Virus record (IMG/VR): IMGVR_UViG_3300043410_000971
Location: 1 to 20,715 of that record
Length of the DNA: 20,715 bases
Origin: a virus
Strand: one strand, 5' to 3'
The stretch's first letter is position 1. Every line of letters starts with the position of its first letter. The notes below the pieces were generated by a model that ran no database searches, was not told the DNA's origin, and saw only the letters and a list, made by a program, of their open reading frames with translations. Below are positions 1-7,374 of the stretch, piece after piece. Both the position numbers and the translations under genes were made by a program.

Positions 1-434
1 ATCGTCAATGGCGTGCTGATAGCCATTGTAACTTAATTCATGGTTATAGTTTCAGCATGAAGTTCTATTTCGGTACAAACGATTTAGACGCACGTAATTG
101 GGCTGCTGATTACGGTGGATTGAAAGACTTGAAGAAGTTATTAGAGGATATGTTTGACCACACTTTGATTGTGGCACAAGATGATCCAGACATGGAAACA
201 TTCAAGTTGTTAGAAGAAAAGAACATGGCAAAGATTATCGTCTTACCAGCACTAGGATGTGAAGCATTAGCCGACCAACTTTACAAGTATATCAATGGAT
301 GTTACATTCCTGACTTGTGGGGTAAGGGTGAAGCAGAACGTTTGTGGTGTTATCGTGTTGAAGTACGTGAAACACAATCTAACATGGCATTCCGTGAAGG
401 TCATCGTGAATGGAATGAGGATCTCTTTGTGTGA
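1..434 (+). CDS. queD: QueD-like 6-carboxytetrahydropterin synthase, 5' end missing
   Basis: Partial: the frame is open from base 3, so the ATG at 57 is internal. Reading upstream gives CNLIHGYSFS just before MKFYFG, which matches the QueD active-site segment (catalytic Cys, then the HGH zinc ligands). Further motifs are AADYGGLK (substrate-side Asp/Gly segment), FDHTLIVA (the DHxxLN motif), GCEALADQ (the late Glu motif) and VEVRET. QueD converts 7,8-dihydroneopterin triphosphate to 6-carboxytetrahydropterin, the substrate of QueE, encoded at 1320. Oddity: the second zinc His of HGH is Tyr (HGY); I believe a phage/alphaproteobacterial QueD subfamily shares this, but that is from memory. The stop overlaps the GTG start of the next gene. 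The family assignment is firm; activity is inferred. Confidence 0.85.
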   Translation, partial: RQWRADSHCNLIHGYSFSMKFYFGTNDLDARNWAADYGGLKDLKKLLEDMFDHTLIVAQDDPDMETFKLLEEKNMAKIIVLPALGCEALADQLYKYINGCYIPDLWGKGEAERLWCYRVEVRETQSNMAFREGHREWNEDLFV

Positions 435-856
435 TTGAGATAGTTCAATTCTTTAGTTGGACATTGCTACTCTATTGGATTCATAGAGTAGCACATTCTG
501 AACCTATGCTCCTGCGTTTTCACATGGATCATCATAGGTACATTAGAAACAATGATACAGAGTGGAATATCAATAACCTATTCTTGTTCAACGACACACT
601 AGATAGCACTGTAGACCTGTGGATAACAGAAGTGATACCTACTATCATATTTGCATTAGCATTCAATGCATGGTGGGTGTTTTGGTTATACTACATTTGG
701 GCAGCTTTCTTCCAAGAAGATTTAGAGCACAGTGACCTAGACCTTTACCCATTTACAGCAGGTAAGTGGCATATGGTTCATCATTCAAACCCAAACAAGA
801 ACTTTGGGCTATTCTTCCCGTTTTGGGATAGACTATTTAAAACAGAAAATGAGTAA
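431..856 (+). CDS. Fatty acid hydroxylase / sterol desaturase superfamily membrane protein
   Basis: 141 aa, GTG start with GAGGA seven bases upstream inside queD. The di-iron histidine boxes of this superfamily are visible: HRVAH (18-22), HMDHH (31-35) and HMVHHSNPNKNFG (114-126), followed by FWDRLFKT, the typical C-terminal WDRLFGT signature; H100 is a further candidate ligand. Hydrophobic stretches at about 5-17 and 66-95 suggest membrane insertion. Family members use O2 and a di-iron centre to hydroxylate or desaturate lipids, sterols or carotenoids. At 141 aa it is well short of the usual 200-300 aa but keeps all boxes, so it reads as a compact version, not a remnant. The substrate cannot be told; a host membrane lipid is one option. 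It lies between queD and queE, with no obvious pathway link. Confidence 0.85.
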   Translation: MIEIVQFFSWTLLLYWIHRVAHSEPMLLRFHMDHHRYIRNNDTEWNINNLFLFNDTLDSTVDLWITEVIPTIIFALAFNAWWVFWLYYIWAAFFQEDLEHSDLDLYPFTAGKWHMVHHSNPNKNFGLFFPFWDRLFKTENE

Positions 857-1007
857 ACTCTGGAGATTATGGGCAAAAGCCCTAGGTGAGAAGTCAGGAA
901 GCACAGATAAGGAAGCTGACCGTATTGCTTTCATTAGAACGATGATTGTGTTAACATACATCATCACAAACCTGTTTATTGTAGCAGGTGTAATAAGACA
1001 TTGGTAA
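849..1007 (+). CDS. Small one-helix membrane protein
   Basis: 52 aa from the ATG at 849, which overlaps the end of the hydroxylase gene by 8 bases; this start is preferred to one at 804, which would overlap far more. The N-terminal 30 residues are charged and amphipathic (LWRLWAKALGEK...KEADR). One transmembrane helix follows (MIVLTYIITNLFIVAGVI, about 32-49), with a short RHW tail. I recall similar LWxLWAxxLGEK...ITNLFIIANIIxHW peptides in T4-like cyanophages, but cannot confirm it here. Function unknown; probably sits in the host inner membrane. Confidence 0.7.
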   Translation: MSKLWRLWAKALGEKSGSTDKEADRIAFIRTMIVLTYIITNLFIVAGVIRHW

Positions 1008-1012
1008 ATATT

Positions 1013-1318
1013 ATGACAAAACTAACTAAAAAGAAAGTAGATGTATTCTACATAGACCCTAAGACAATGGAACAAGTATGTTCGTTCAATCAATGTGTTG
1101 ACAAGTTCACAATTGAAGGTGAAGAAATTAAACCTACGAAGTACGGGAAAGAGTTTGTCACATGTTACCATGAATGCACTGAATGCGGTCGTAGAGAAAT
1201 CTCGCAGTCTGACAAAAAACGAGCAGCTAAAATCTACAGAGAACGTGGTGGACAAAGTAAATTTGAAAACGAGTTCGATAGATGGAAAGCTAAGAACATG
1301 CCCTCAGAGGGAGAATGA
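1013..1318 (+). CDS. Small zinc-ribbon-like protein
   Basis: 101 aa from the ATG at 1013; a TTG at 1001 is in frame but the ATG is the simpler start. Cysteines are arranged CSFNQC and, about 30 residues on, CYHECTECGRREI, which could bind one Zn. The layout (Cys pair, short beta segment, CxxCxxC with GRRE, then a basic helix) resembles the N-terminal zinc domain of MqsA/YgiT-like proteins, but there is no clear helix-turn-helix, so this is only a resemblance. It ends two bases before the queE start, and its last codons contain the queE ribosome site (GAGGGAGA), implying translational coupling. Confidence 0.65.
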   Translation: MTKLTKKKVDVFYIDPKTMEQVCSFNQCVDKFTIEGEEIKPTKYGKEFVTCYHECTECGRREISQSDKKRAAKIYRERGGQSKFENEFDRWKAKNMPSEGE

Positions 1319-1319
1319 C

Positions 1320-2162
1320 ATGGCAAAACTAAAAGTAGCAGAATTATTTTATAGTATTCAGGGTGAGGGTCGTTACATGGGCGTACCCTCAGTATTTTTA
1401 AGAACGTATGGATGTAATTTTACATGCGGTGGCTTCGGTATGCCAAAGGGAGAGTTGAGTGAAGAAAGAAACAAGATTGACGCAGACAGTATCACAGAGT
1501 ATAAAAATTTACCGTTGGTGTCTACAGGCTGTGATTCGTATGCTAGTTGGGATCCTCGTTTCAAGCATCTTAGTCCTGTCATCGATACTGATAGTCTTGC
1601 CGATAGCATTTGTGATTTACTTCCTGGAAAGCGTTGGTTGGATGAACACTTGGTTATCACGGGCGGTGAACCGCTTCTAGGTTGGCAACGTAGCTATCCT
1701 GATTTACTAGAACATCCTAGAATGAAGGCATTAAAAGAGTTGACATTCGAAACAAACGGTACGCAAAGATTGAGTACTGAGTTAGGTGTTTACTTAAGCG
1801 ACTGGAAGCGCAACAGAGAAAAGAACGCACTTACATTTAGTGTAAGCCCTAAATTATCAGTAAGTGGAGAGAAACAAGATGAAGCGATTCTGCCTGACGT
1901 TATTAATCAATACCAGAATGTGGGTTTCGTATACCTTAAGTTCGTGGTGGCATCAGAGGAAGATGTACGTGAAGCAGAAGATGCAGTCCTAGCATATAAG
2001 AAAGCTGGCTTTAGAGGTCCAGTATACTTGATGCCAGTAGGTGGTGTTGAATCTGTATATAACATGAATGCAAAGAATGTAGCGTTGGCTGCTATGAAAC
2101 GAGGTTGGCGTTACAGTGATAGATTACAAGTACCGTTGTTTAAAAATGAATGGGGAACATAA
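1320..2162 (+). CDS. queE: QueE-like 7-carboxy-7-deazaguanine synthase (radical SAM)
   Basis: 280 aa. The ATG at 1320 is chosen over one at 1095 because it has GAGGGAGA directly upstream and yields the family N-terminus (KVAELFYSIQGEGRYMG...FLRTYGCNFTC). QueE rearranges 6-carboxytetrahydropterin to 7-carboxy-7-deazaguanine, the step after QueD in the preQ0/queuosine and phage 7-deazaguanine DNA-modification pathways. Visible motifs: YSIQGEG (11-17), cluster cysteines C32 and C36, a third Cys in TGCDSYASWD (C71), and TGGEPLL (114-120). The third cysteine is separated from the second by 34 residues instead of the usual two, an insertion beginning GGFGMPKGE that looks characteristic of phage QueE. 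It overlaps the next start (TAATG). QueC and a transglycosylase (DpdA/TGT) are not in the window. Confidence 0.9.
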   Translation: MAKLKVAELFYSIQGEGRYMGVPSVFLRTYGCNFTCGGFGMPKGELSEERNKIDADSITEYKNLPLVSTGCDSYASWDPRFKHLSPVIDTDSLADSICDLLPGKRWLDEHLVITGGEPLLGWQRSYPDLLEHPRMKALKELTFETNGTQRLSTELGVYLSDWKRNREKNALTFSVSPKLSVSGEKQDEAILPDVINQYQNVGFVYLKFVVASEEDVREAEDAVLAYKKAGFRGPVYLMPVGGVESVYNMNAKNVALAAMKRGWRYSDRLQVPLFKNEWGT

Positions 2163-2398
2163 TGGTTGGTGCAGAATTTCAAGAAATATCACGGGAAGAG
2201 TACGAGCGTAAAACTCGTACCTGGGAATATAAGTTCTGCTGGTTACCTGAGTACTGTATGGAAACCATGAAGTTTTTGTGGTTGCGTAAAGCATATCGAG
2301 GACGCAAGACACGTAGATATGATTGGCAACTCGTGCCAGATAACAAGTGGATGTGTAAAGAAGAATTCGTTAAGTTGAGACTGTTAGACAAAGTATGA
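2162..2398 (+). CDS. Hypothetical basic, aromatic-rich protein
   Basis: 78 aa starting at the ATG that overlaps the queE stop (TAATG), with GGGGA upstream; an in-frame ATG at 2150 is possible. The protein is rich in Trp, Tyr, Arg and Lys (EYERKTRTWEYKFCWLPEYC, then RKAYRGRKTRRYDWQLVPD), with no signal or membrane segment. The basic middle would suit nucleic-acid binding, but I do not recognise a family. Its stop overlaps the next start (ATGA). Confidence 0.65.
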   Translation: MVGAEFQEISREEYERKTRTWEYKFCWLPEYCMETMKFLWLRKAYRGRKTRRYDWQLVPDNKWMCKEEFVKLRLLDKV

Positions 2399-2628
2399 AA
2401 GAGAAGATTTTAAAAGCAGCCTATGATAAGGGTTTGTACAGTCAAGGTACACCTGACTCATGGGATGAAGAGGCATTGTATCAATTTGGTAAATACTTAA
2501 TTGATGAATGTATCGATGCGGTTAAAAATGCTGATACAAAAGACATGGTGTACACTACATACGACCAAGATAGAACGCTTGGCGTCAAAGAACGTTGCGC
2601 CAAAGCAATTGAAAGAAAATTTGAATGA
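2395..2628 (+). CDS. Hypothetical small acidic protein
   Basis: 77 aa, ATG overlapping the preceding stop and its own TGA overlapping the glycosyltransferase start. Mostly helical in appearance (LYQFGKYLIDECIDAVKNADTK), with a C-terminal KERCAKAIERKFE helix. It resembles small unknown proteins scattered through T4-like phages, but I can assign no function. Overlaps on both sides indicate translational coupling with its neighbours. Confidence 0.65.
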   Translation: MKEKILKAAYDKGLYSQGTPDSWDEEALYQFGKYLIDECIDAVKNADTKDMVYTTYDQDRTLGVKERCAKAIERKFE

Positions 2629-3983
2629 GAACGTATAATAAACGAATTGCCTTTTTGATTAGTGACCAGCACTTTATCCCTCACGGGGGCATTGGTTCAT
2701 TCTGTAAGAGTTTTACAGAAATGTGTGGTCGCATTGATTGGAAAGTTGACATTATCTTAGACAAAGTACCCACTGGGACATTTGATGATGTTATTAAAGG
2801 TGCAGGTGCTAACATCGTAGTACCGGATCAACCATTGAGATATAGTGACCACACTGCGACATTTGCATTTAGTGATACTATCAACTTTGAAAAGATTATC
2901 AACTTCCGCCAAGCAATTCTCAAAGCGTTTGAGACAAACGTTTACGACATGATTGTATGCAACACACAGGAAGCAATGACTGCGGCTTATGCTATGACAG
3001 TTAACAAGTACATTCCAGTTGTGTTCTATACACACTTGCATAGTATGATTTTCCGTGAAAGTCAGGGCAGTGATGTGTTCTTAGATTCATATCACAACTT
3101 CTACAATAAGCACATGGAGTTTACTGACATTATTATCGGTACACAAAGCCAAAAGAACATTGATGAATTGACAAAGCATGGTGCAACAAATTGCAAGATG
3201 TTACCTATGCCAATGAGCGAACGAGGATTACTTGAACCTAATCTCAATGCACGTAAAGGTGTATTGTTTATCGGGCGCTGGGAAGAAGGCAAGAATCCAG
3301 AAGCATATATTAAGGTCATGAAGGAGGCACAACTTCCATGTAAAGTAATGACGAATAGTAATGGTGAAAAGAAATTTATAAAAGCATTTGAAGAAGCCGG
3401 TATCACTGACTATGAGATTAAAGCTGGCATCACTGGACAAGAGAAAGTAGATTTTATTCAAAGTGCAAGTGTATTCTTTATGCCTAGTTTACGTGAGAAC
3501 TATCCATTTGCATTCTTAGAATGTTTAGGACACATGCCATGTGTTGTGCTTAATACACAAGACTGGTCAGACAATTTTGATGGTAAGTATTTCATCAAGA
3601 CTTCAATCAGTAATGCGGCTACCGCAATCAAATCAGAATACAATGTTACCCCACAAGAACACTATGAAACAGGTGCATTGAAGTATGTACAATGGTTGGA
3701 TCAAGCAGTAGCACAAGATTGGATTAAGTTCTTGGATGATTTTGTAGGTAAGCGTAGCAATACAAACGCTGCCAAGATTAACACATATGAAACTGTAAAA
3801 TATAGCGATTACATCAAAGATTTAGAACGTAGTCATTTGGCACGTGAAGACTTTGAAAGTGTGTTGAGTAACAAATACAAGTTTTGCAATGTCGTTTACA
3901 CAGATGAAAACACTTATCTAAGTAAAGATCCAACATATAAACCACAAGAGGAGACAACAGGCGCAAGTTTGTTTAGTTTTTAA
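2625..3983 (+). CDS. GT-B fold glycosyltransferase (GT4-like)
   Basis: 452 aa. The two-domain GT-B layout is visible: an N-terminal domain opening IAFLISDQHF with the glycine loop GGIGSF (21-26), and a C-terminal nucleotide-sugar domain beginning VLFIGRWEEGKNPE (213-226). It ends in the E-x7-E motif, MPSLRENYPFAFLE (286-299, E291 and E299), typical of retaining GT4-type enzymes. It would transfer a sugar from an activated donor; acceptor unknown (phage DNA, virion protein or host surface glycan are all possible). It overlaps the following epimerase by one base (TAATG), which suggests that enzyme supplies its donor sugar. The last 60 residues or so (NTYETVKYSDYI...) lie beyond the GT core. Family confident, substrate not. 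Confidence 0.85.
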   Translation: MRTYNKRIAFLISDQHFIPHGGIGSFCKSFTEMCGRIDWKVDIILDKVPTGTFDDVIKGAGANIVVPDQPLRYSDHTATFAFSDTINFEKIINFRQAILKAFETNVYDMIVCNTQEAMTAAYAMTVNKYIPVVFYTHLHSMIFRESQGSDVFLDSYHNFYNKHMEFTDIIIGTQSQKNIDELTKHGATNCKMLPMPMSERGLLEPNLNARKGVLFIGRWEEGKNPEAYIKVMKEAQLPCKVMTNSNGEKKFIKAFEEAGITDYEIKAGITGQEKVDFIQSASVFFMPSLRENYPFAFLECLGHMPCVVLNTQDWSDNFDGKYFIKTSISNAATAIKSEYNVTPQEHYETGALKYVQWLDQAVAQDWIKFLDDFVGKRSNTNAAKINTYETVKYSDYIKDLERSHLAREDFESVLSNKYKFCNVVYTDENTYLSKDPTYKPQEETTGASLFSF

Positions 3984-4807
3984 TGAAGAAAATCTTAATC
4001 ACAGGTAACTCAGGTTACATCGGCAGTCATCTATCTAAATTGTTAGAGGGTGAGTATGAAGTGTATGGTATGGATTTGAACAATCCGCAACATCCGGTGG
4101 TAAAACACTATAAGCACGACATTAGACAAAATCTACCAGCTAATAAAATAGAGTTTGATGCAATTGTGCATTTGGCAGCACTAGTAAACGTAGGAGAAAG
4201 TCAATCACGCCCGACCGACTACTACATGACAAACTTTTGCGGTACATTGAATGTGATGCATGGGTTGAAATACAAAAACTTTATCCTTGCTAGTACAGGT
4301 GCAGCCGAGTATTGTGCTAGTGCGTATGGCACAAGTAAGAAAGCCGCAGAAGATTGTGTGAAAGAATGGTGTGAGTATCAGAACATCCCATTCACTACGT
4401 TTAGATTCTACAATGTGATTGGTTCTGATGGGTTCAAGCCAACGAACCCTGATGGATTGATGTATAACTTACTCAAAGCAGAAGAAAGAGGAGAGTTTAC
4501 TATATATGGCACTGACTATGAAGTGAGTGAAGACGGTACATGCGTGAGAGATTACGTACATGTCATGGAAATCTGCGAAGCATTAAAGACTGCTATTGAA
4601 CAACCCAGTAACAAGATTGAATGTTTGGGGCATGGCGTTGGCTACACCGTCAAGGAAATGGTTAACTTGTTCTGTAGAGTGAATGATGTGGACTTTATGA
4701 TTAAGTCCGGTCCTCGTAGGGAAGGAGACCTTCCGTCTAGTGTACTAGAAAATGTTAGCCCGTATATGAAGTCTATATACACAATGGAAGATTTGTTAAA
4801 AATCTAA
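3983..4807 (+). CDS. NAD-dependent UDP-sugar epimerase (GalE-like, extended SDR)
   Basis: 274 aa. A Rossmann dinucleotide motif opens the protein (ITGNSGYIGSH; G8, G11, G14). The SDR catalytic pair is YGTSK (Y115, K119), with a Ser/Thr upstream at ASTG (103-106), and the GalE signature DGTCVRDYVHV is at 183-193. The family interconverts UDP-sugars, for example UDP-glucose and UDP-galactose, using tightly bound NAD+. It is shorter than bacterial GalE (about 330-340 aa), mainly in the C-terminal substrate domain, so substrate choice is open (UDP-glucose, UDP-GlcNAc or a dehydratase-type reaction). Coupled to the upstream glycosyltransferase. Its NAD need may link it indirectly to the salvage genes at the right edge. 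Confidence 0.85.
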   Translation: MKKILITGNSGYIGSHLSKLLEGEYEVYGMDLNNPQHPVVKHYKHDIRQNLPANKIEFDAIVHLAALVNVGESQSRPTDYYMTNFCGTLNVMHGLKYKNFILASTGAAEYCASAYGTSKKAAEDCVKEWCEYQNIPFTTFRFYNVIGSDGFKPTNPDGLMYNLLKAEERGEFTIYGTDYEVSEDGTCVRDYVHVMEICEALKTAIEQPSNKIECLGHGVGYTVKEMVNLFCRVNDVDFMIKSGPRREGDLPSSVLENVSPYMKSIYTMEDLLKI

Positions 4808-4836
4808 CTACTCACCGACACTTGATAAGTATATAC

Positions 4837-5271
4837 ATGTTTGATAAACTAAAAAATCTATTCAAAAAAGAACCAGCACCCGCTGATAGAGGCTTACTTA
4901 AGCCAAAAAAGACTCCGAAGACGCCTAAGGTAGAAGCACCTAAGCAACCCGAACTGTCTGCTAAAGACAAAGCGACACAAGCAGGTGAGCCCTATGTTAA
5001 CGTGATCGGCATGGAACTAGATCCTAACAATCTCGGTGAGGGCGCATTTGAGTTGGATTGGAATGATTTGTTTATAGCTAGACTTGTCAAAGCTGGTTAC
5101 ATGAAAAAGAAGGATGATACTGATAGAGATATCATCGACCGCTGGTTCGCCGATTTGTGCCGAGGAATCCTTACAGAAGTTTACGAGCAGGTGCAGGCCG
5201 ATCCCTCAAATAGAGACTTGCGTAGTATGCAAACAAAAGATATCGGTAATGGTCGTACAGAAGTAAGCTAA
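4837..5271 (+). CDS. Conserved-looking phage protein with Lys/Pro-rich N-terminus
   Basis: 144 aa from the ATG at 4837 (a TTG at 4822 is in frame). The first 60 residues are low-complexity and basic (FKKEPAPADRGLL, KPKKTPKTPKVEAPK). The rest is a compact acidic domain (EPYVNVIGMELDPNNLGEG, FELDWNDLFIARLVKAGY, DRWFADLCRGILTEVYEQ). I recall the pattern FELDWN...AGY...DRWF in unknown proteins of T4-like cyanophages, but cannot confirm it. No catalytic motif. Separated by 29 bases from the epimerase, and last in its gene run before the promoter at 5290. Confidence 0.7.
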   Translation: MFDKLKNLFKKEPAPADRGLLKPKKTPKTPKVEAPKQPELSAKDKATQAGEPYVNVIGMELDPNNLGEGAFELDWNDLFIARLVKAGYMKKKDDTDRDIIDRWFADLCRGILTEVYEQVQADPSNRDLRSMQTKDIGNGRTEVS

Positions 5272-5289
5272 AGTACTACAAAATAAAGG

Positions 5290-5318
5290 TTGACATTTAA
5301 CAATATCGGTTGTACAAT
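5290..5318 (+). promoter_or_regulatory. Sigma70-type promoter for the nuclease/ParB-like pair
   Basis: TTGACA (5290-5295), 17-base spacer, TACAAT (5313-5318). The expected start near 5325 gives a leader of about 24 bases before the ATG at 5349. It is the only near-consensus promoter seen in the first 11 kb, so it sets apart the two genes that follow. Confidence 0.75.
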
Positions 5319-5348
5319 ATACATATATTTGCAACAAGAATGGTTACA

Positions 5349-5966
5349 ATGTCAACTAACATAGAATTCAAGCCCGATGTAATTTCAAAGCTAAAGTCAT
5401 TCGATTGGGACTTTATCATTGATTTTGGGTTCAACAAAGTCAATCACATCAAGGGCAACCAATTCAACTTCTGGCGCGGAACGTTGATGGAACAGGTTAT
5501 CGCCACACAAGACAAGCAATTAGATTTTGTCGGCGGGGACGAGCATCACAAAGATTTTAAGTGGAACCGTTTTGATATCACATTGGAACTCAAGTCATTG
5601 CTGAACAAGCAAATGTACACCCGCAGAGGCGCACTAAAGCCAAGCTACAAAATCAATCTTACCAACTTGCGTAGTGCAAGAAACTTGACACTAAATGATG
5701 TAAGTGATATAATCTTAGTTATAATGAGCGATGGTTCATTCGCTATCCCAAAACACATTGCGTTTCAAAACAGTGTGCAAAAGGGCAACAAAGTTGATGT
5801 AGTGATTTCATCAAAATATATCATTGAAATTTCGGGCATGAAAAATTCAAGCCCAGTCAATCAAACAGTTGACATTAATGATATGATTAGAGATTTCAGC
5901 AAACACACAATTGAATTGGCAAAACAAGATTTTAACTCACGCAAGAAAACGAAAGGTTCGAAATGA
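5349..5966 (+). CDS. Possible PD-(D/E)XK-type nuclease
   Basis: 205 aa. Start at 5349 (5340 also possible); a start at 5310 is excluded because it lies inside the -10 element at 5313. A nuclease-like core can be read: RGTLMEQ (E48) on the first helix, FDITLELKS (D76, E80-x-K82) as the acidic/lysine strand, then NLRSARN and a strand pair DIILVIMSDGSFAIPKHIA, reminiscent of the beta strands after the active site in restriction-type nucleases. The basic stretch YTRRGALKPSYK could contact DNA. Spacing of the first Asp is uncertain (D64 or D69 may be the real partner). Its stop overlaps the next start by four bases, so the two proteins probably act together. Fold inferred by eye only. Confidence 0.45.
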   Translation: MSTNIEFKPDVISKLKSFDWDFIIDFGFNKVNHIKGNQFNFWRGTLMEQVIATQDKQLDFVGGDEHHKDFKWNRFDITLELKSLLNKQMYTRRGALKPSYKINLTNLRSARNLTLNDVSDIILVIMSDGSFAIPKHIAFQNSVQKGNKVDVVISSKYIIEISGMKNSSPVNQTVDINDMIRDFSKHTIELAKQDFNSRKKTKGSK

Positions 5967-7360
5967 CTACACTCACAAAGACAGCAACTAAAACTTCTAA
6001 AGGTATCAAAGTGTCAAAACCAGCAAAACAAACAAAGATTGCAAAAACAATCAATCCAAAGCCAGTAAAGACAGTAACGATTGGGTCACCTAACGTATCG
6101 TACACTTTCACGAAACCTACAGGCAAGATTAATCTCAAGACTTTTGACAACGTTCTTACTAAACTTAAAAATGATTTTAAGAAACTTCTAGTCTCAGACT
6201 GGGGAGACTTGATGATGGCTGATGAATCAATCAGCAACCACCTAAAAACAGATAACGCAAATGATGTTGCAAATCGTGACCCACGTTTTGACCCTGCACG
6301 AATGGGTAAGACAGGAACTACTAAATTGGGTGTGTTCTTTTACGATGAAGAAATTCAACGTCTAATGGATAGTCCTAACTTCAAGCGATTGATTCAGCAA
6401 TTTGATATTTCATTCTTCACTTGTGTATTTTGTGTTATCTACAAAGACAAGAAGATGAATTATACAAAAGGCAAGACAACTTATCACAATACGATTGACG
6501 GGTGGCATCACTTGATTGCACTATATCTTCAATTACGTGCAGGCAATATCAAGGGCTGGGATCCTGAAGATTGGGCTGACTTCCCAGTACCAACACAAAC
6601 ATGGGAAACCGATGACCCTACATTCGCAGGTCGTTTGGCATTGATGGTGAACGGCGAAGGTCAAAAAGGCTGGGGTGAGTTTGAATATATTCGTATTCAC
6701 AGTAACAACTATCGTTTGTATAGTCAATCACACCCTGACAAAATCACAAGTGAAGATAAAATTGCATACGATCAAGTCATGGCATGTTTAGTTGATGGTA
6801 ATAGTGTCTTAATGAGCACCAATCACAAACAAGCTAAGAACAAAGGTGCAGTTACTCACGTTGACGCTGTTCGAAATAACAAAGATGTTGACCGTTTGAA
6901 GTTCATCATGTCTCAGCATGAAAAGTGGTGGCCTCATGAAGAACGTAGCAGTGCTATGTTCGGGTTCTATGGCAACATCTATGATGAATTTGTTCGCAAC
7001 AATCGCCCGATGAAGGGACAAGCGTTTGATGACCAAATGTTAGCGTACAATTACATTATTCAGCATGTATTCGGTAACTTATCTGGTGCGATGAAGGCAG
7101 TTGCAGGTAAGTATGGTGCATTGACTAAGTTGCAGACCCTATCTAATCAAGGTTGGAAGGCACCTAGTAGCGATAACGCATTGTTGGCAATGATTGAAAT
7201 CATCTACATGGACTATCTGAAGGGCACTCAGCGTATCTCTGCGGCACGTGGTAGTTTCGTCTGGACTAACACTAAGCGTCAACAAACTAACATTGTCGAT
7301 GCGTTGCAAGTGTTACCGAACACTGGTGCAGGGTTTGCCCAAAAGATTAGCACTCTTTAA
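5963..7360 (+). CDS. Large unknown protein with possible ParB/DGQHR-like domain
   Basis: 465 aa, ATGA overlap with the upstream gene. The N-terminal 45 residues are Lys/Thr-rich and probably disordered. From about residue 120, a ParB-N-like arrangement is seen: YDEEIQRLMDSPNFKRLIQQFD, then a strand pair, then NTIDGWHHLIALYLQLRAG (DGWHHL at 179-184, compare the DGxHRL signature). Also MVNGEGQKGWGEFEYIRI. The C-terminal 200 residues look alpha-helical (RSSAMFGFYGNIYDEFVRNN, MLAYNYIIQHVFGNLSGAMK) and match nothing I know. ParB-like folds bind CTP or DNA, or act as nucleases; none of this is shown here. With the putative nuclease upstream and a dedicated promoter it forms a two-protein unit. Confidence 0.5.
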   Translation: MTTLTKTATKTSKGIKVSKPAKQTKIAKTINPKPVKTVTIGSPNVSYTFTKPTGKINLKTFDNVLTKLKNDFKKLLVSDWGDLMMADESISNHLKTDNANDVANRDPRFDPARMGKTGTTKLGVFFYDEEIQRLMDSPNFKRLIQQFDISFFTCVFCVIYKDKKMNYTKGKTTYHNTIDGWHHLIALYLQLRAGNIKGWDPEDWADFPVPTQTWETDDPTFAGRLALMVNGEGQKGWGEFEYIRIHSNNYRLYSQSHPDKITSEDKIAYDQVMACLVDGNSVLMSTNHKQAKNKGAVTHVDAVRNNKDVDRLKFIMSQHEKWWPHEERSSAMFGFYGNIYDEFVRNNRPMKGQAFDDQMLAYNYIIQHVFGNLSGAMKAVAGKYGALTKLQTLSNQGWKAPSSDNALLAMIEIIYMDYLKGTQRISAARGSFVWTNTKRQQTNIVDALQVLPNTGAGFAQKISTL

Positions 7361-7374
7361 TATATACGTATATA
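7361..7374. repeat. 14-bp perfect AT-rich palindrome in a gene gap
   Basis: TATATACGTATATA is its own reverse complement and fills most of the 22-base gap before the RNase H gene. It runs into a TATAAT (7371-7376) only seven bases upstream of the ATG. No usable -35 sits at the right distance (TAGCAC at 7348). It may be an operator or chance AT-rich sequence. Confidence 0.35.

Noticed and set aside
1095-1319. Longer N-terminus for QueE.
   Set aside because: Overlaps the zinc-protein gene; the ATG at 1320 has a good ribosome site and family start.
4822-4850. TTGATA-N17-TAAACT as a promoter.
   Set aside because: The -10 match is weak and transcription would begin inside the gene it should serve.
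5310-5348. Upstream in-frame start for the putative nuclease.
   Set aside because: It lies inside the -10 region, ahead of the transcription start.
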